NCBI RefSeq assembly: GCF_007830315.1
Contig: NZ_VLKJ01000008.1
Span: 62,001 to 126,000 of the forward strand
Reading direction: 5' to 3'
Length of the DNA: 64,000 nt
Source: Novosphingobium taihuense
GTDB lineage: Bacteria > Pseudomonadota > Alphaproteobacteria > Sphingomonadales > Sphingomonadaceae
This document shows, piece after piece, positions 62,396 through 64,000 of the stretch (the first letter of the stretch is position 1; each line of letters starts with the position of its first letter). The translations under genes and the position numbers were made by a program. Under the pieces are notes generated by a model, which was not told the DNA's origin, did no database searches, and saw nothing but the letters and a program-made list of their open reading frames with translations.

Positions 62396-63930
62396 TGCCC
62401 ATATCCCGGCTCACTCGCCACCCGCACCGCCTCGCGCGCCGCCGCAAAGAGCGCGCCTGACTTCAGTTCGCACTCGCGTTGTTCGTATTCGGGGTTGCTG
62501 TCTGCCACGATCCCCGCGCCTGCCTGTGCATGGAGGACGCCGTCCTTGACCACGCCGGTGCGCAGGACGATGCAGCTGTCGACCGAGCCGTCGGGGGCGA
62601 AGTAGCCGACGCCACCGGCATAGGCTCCGCGCGTTTCGGGTTCGAGTTCGGCGATGATCTCGCAGGCGCGGACCTTAGGCGCGCCGCTGACAGTGCCTGC
62701 GGGGAAGCCTGCGAACAGGGCGTCGACGCTGTCGGCACGGTTAGTATCCAGTTGGCCGACCACGTTCGAGACGATGTGCATCACGTGGCTGTAGCGCTCG
62801 ACGGTGTAGCTCTCGGTGACCTTGACCGTACCCGCCTTGGCCACGCGGCCCACATCGTTGCGGCCGAGGTCGAGCAGCATCAGGTGTTCGGCGCGTTCCT
62901 TGGGATCGTCGAGCAGGCTGAGTTCGTTGGCGCGGTCTTCTTCCGGAGTCTTGCCGCGTGGTCGGGTGCCTGCAATCGGGCGGATCGTCACTTCGCCATC
63001 GCGGATGCGGACGAGGATCTCCGGGCTCGATCCGGTCAGCGCGAAGCCTGGCATGTCGAGGAAATAGAGAAACGGCGAGGGGTTGATGCGGCGCAGAGCG
63101 CGGTAGAGCGCGATGGGCGGCAGCGGGAAGGGCGCGGTGAAGCGCTGGGCGAGCACGACCTGGAAGATGTCGCCCGCCTCGATGTAGTCCTTCGCGCGGC
63201 CAACCATGCGCGCATAGTTCAAGGCGGTCATCACCGGCTGCGGCGTGACGTCCACGGTTTCGGCAAGGCGCTCCTCGGCAGGCACCGGATCGGCCAGCTT
63301 GCGCAAGGCGCTGTCGATGCGTTCGGCGGCAACCTCGATCAGGCGCTCAGGCTCCCCACCCTCGGCCCAGACCGGGGCGATGGCGAACAGTTCGTCGGAA
63401 AGGCGGTCGAACACCAGCACCACTGTCGGCCGAGTGAACAGCATGTCTGGCAGGACGAGGTCGCTCTGCGCTGCGCGCGGCAGCTTTTCGACAAGACCGA
63501 TGGTCTCGTATCCGAAGTAGCCAACAAGGCATGCGAGTGCGGATGGCAGCTCGGCAGGCACTTCAATGCGACAGGCCTCGACCAGCGCGCGCAGTTCGGC
63601 GAGGGCATTGCCGGGAAGCGGGGCGAAGGCAGCGGCATCGTGCCGCCAGATGCGGTTGATCTCGGCCTTGTCCCCGGTTGCGCGGAACACGAGATCGGGA
63701 TCGAGGCCGAGCAGGCTGTAGCGCCCGCGCACTTCGCCGCCCTGCACGGATTCGAGCAGGAAATCGCCGCGCCCTGATTCCATCAGCTTGAGCGCTGCGC
63801 CGACCGGGGTTTCGGTATCGACGATCAGCTTGCGCCAGATCAGCGCAGGGCGTCCGGCGGCAAGCTGCGCGAGCGCTGCCTGATGGTTTTCGGGCAGGTT
63901 GGTAGAAGGTACGGCTAGCACGGTGGTCAT
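62392..63930 (-). CDS. trpE: Anthranilate synthase component I
   Basis: TrpE converts chorismate to anthranilate and is the feedback-controlled step. The 512-residue protein has the N-terminal tryptophan-binding motif FLLESVQGG (LLES Ser for feedback inhibition), the chorismate-binding core GDIFQVVLAQRF, LTGSSPEILVRI, IAGTRPRGKTPEEDRAN, LGRNDVGRVA, TVSGAPKVRACEI and the C-terminal VRTGVVKDGV-like region (LRTGVVKDGVLHAQAGAGIV). ATG 63930 lies four bases after the stop of the upstream gene; there is no room for a leader peptide or attenuator here. Confidence 0.97.
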   Translation of the reverse strand: MTTVLAVPSTNLPENHQAALAQLAAGRPALIWRKLIVDTETPVGAALKLMESGRGDFLLESVQGGEVRGRYSLLGLDPDLVFRATGDKAEINRIWRHDAAAFAPLPGNALAELRALVEACRIEVPAELPSALACLVGYFGYETIGLVEKLPRAAQSDLVLPDMLFTRPTVVLVFDRLSDELFAIAPVWAEGGEPERLIEVAAERIDSALRKLADPVPAEERLAETVDVTPQPVMTALNYARMVGRAKDYIEAGDIFQVVLAQRFTAPFPLPPIALYRALRRINPSPFLYFLDMPGFALTGSSPEILVRIRDGEVTIRPIAGTRPRGKTPEEDRANELSLLDDPKERAEHLMLLDLGRNDVGRVAKAGTVKVTESYTVERYSHVMHIVSNVVGQLDTNRADSVDALFAGFPAGTVSGAPKVRACEIIAELEPETRGAYAGGVGYFAPDGSVDSCIVLRTGVVKDGVLHAQAGAGIVADSNPEYEQRECELKSGALFAAAREAVRVASEPGYGQ

Positions 63931-63934
63931 CGCT

Positions 63935-64000
63935 TTACTGCGCGTTGGCGCCGGTCAGCTGGTCGCGCACCGCCTTGATGCCGGCCTCGTTACGCTCGAC
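63935..64000 (-). CDS. C-terminal end of the gene upstream of trpE (5' part outside window)
   Basis: The last 21 codons of an open frame on the minus strand end in TAA at 63935-63937, four bases before trpE, and read VERNEAGIKAVRDQLTGANAQ. In related genomes the gene here is often a PpiD/SurA-type peptidyl-prolyl isomerase, but these 21 residues cannot prove that. The short gap shows that trpE is co-transcribed with it. Confidence 0.5.
   Translation of the reverse strand, partial: VERNEAGIKAVRDQLTGANAQ

Noticed and set aside
62479..63777. 432-residue open frame antisense to trpE
   Set aside because: Shadow of trpE; no start signal and no homology.

Overview
The window comes from a GC-rich alphaproteobacterium of the order Sphingomonadales, most probably Novosphingobium or a close relative. 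This rests on gene order (trpE-trpG-trpD-trpC, moaC-moeA-lexA and comEC/gltX/gltA together; rph-rdgB-hemW-xerC beside hrcA-grpE), on LexA boxes of the alphaproteobacterial GAAC-N7-GAAC type, and on protein character. It is an inference from recall, not from a search. No rRNA, tRNA, CRISPR array, intact insertion sequence or prophage was seen. Almost all of the DNA is coding and no gene-free gap exceeds 300 bases.

Layout. 1-5.4 kb: end of secD, secF, a family-4 glycosyltransferase, an XRE regulator and an ABC-F ATPase. 5.5-8.9 kb: a PepSY protein, an OmpR-type response regulator with its sensor kinase, and a secreted protein of unknown function. 8.9-18.8 kb: protein and nucleotide quality control (xerC, hemW, rdgB, rph; divergent hrcA-grpE; dnaK-dnaJ behind a sigma-32-type promoter), with a lipoprotein, an HEXXH protein and a PCu(A)C copper chaperone between them. 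18.9-29.4 kb: a patatin-like hydrolase, then the regulatory part of an XrtA/PEP-CTERM exosortase locus (sugar transferase, PrsK, PrsR, PrsT), then an alpha-methylacyl-CoA racemase-type enzyme. 29.4-33.7 kb: a DUF475/TerC membrane protein, panB, an APC permease and a PNPOx-like protein.

33.8-43.2 kb is the SOS mutagenesis region. imuA-imuB lie behind one LexA box. A second LexA box precedes a tightly overlapping operon of a radical SAM protein, a UdgX-type covalent uracil-DNA glycosylase and dnaE2. The lexA gene at 56.9 kb has a third box, so the repressor, its own operator and two mutagenesis operons all lie within 24 kb.

43.2-49.9 kb is the least explained part. A membrane-anchored 847-residue coiled-coil protein is divergent from a four-gene set: an Hpt-like protein without its histidine, a membrane protein resembling a degenerate nucleotidyltransferase/CDP-alcohol phosphatidyltransferase, an unrecognised helical protein, and a histidine-kinase-like protein whose phospho-histidine is a proline. 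Several recognisable members seem to have lost catalytic residues while keeping their folds, which suggests a scaffold or allosteric signalling module. This and the UdgX/radical SAM/dnaE2 operon are the best candidates for undescribed biology.

49.9-64 kb: a small membrane protein, gltA with a duplicated 3' end, gltX, comEC, a TonB-like protein, lexA, moeA, moaC, a NYN-LOTUS nuclease-like gene interrupting the conserved chain, and trpC-trpD-trpG-(88-residue protein)-trpE, following the last codons of an upstream gene.
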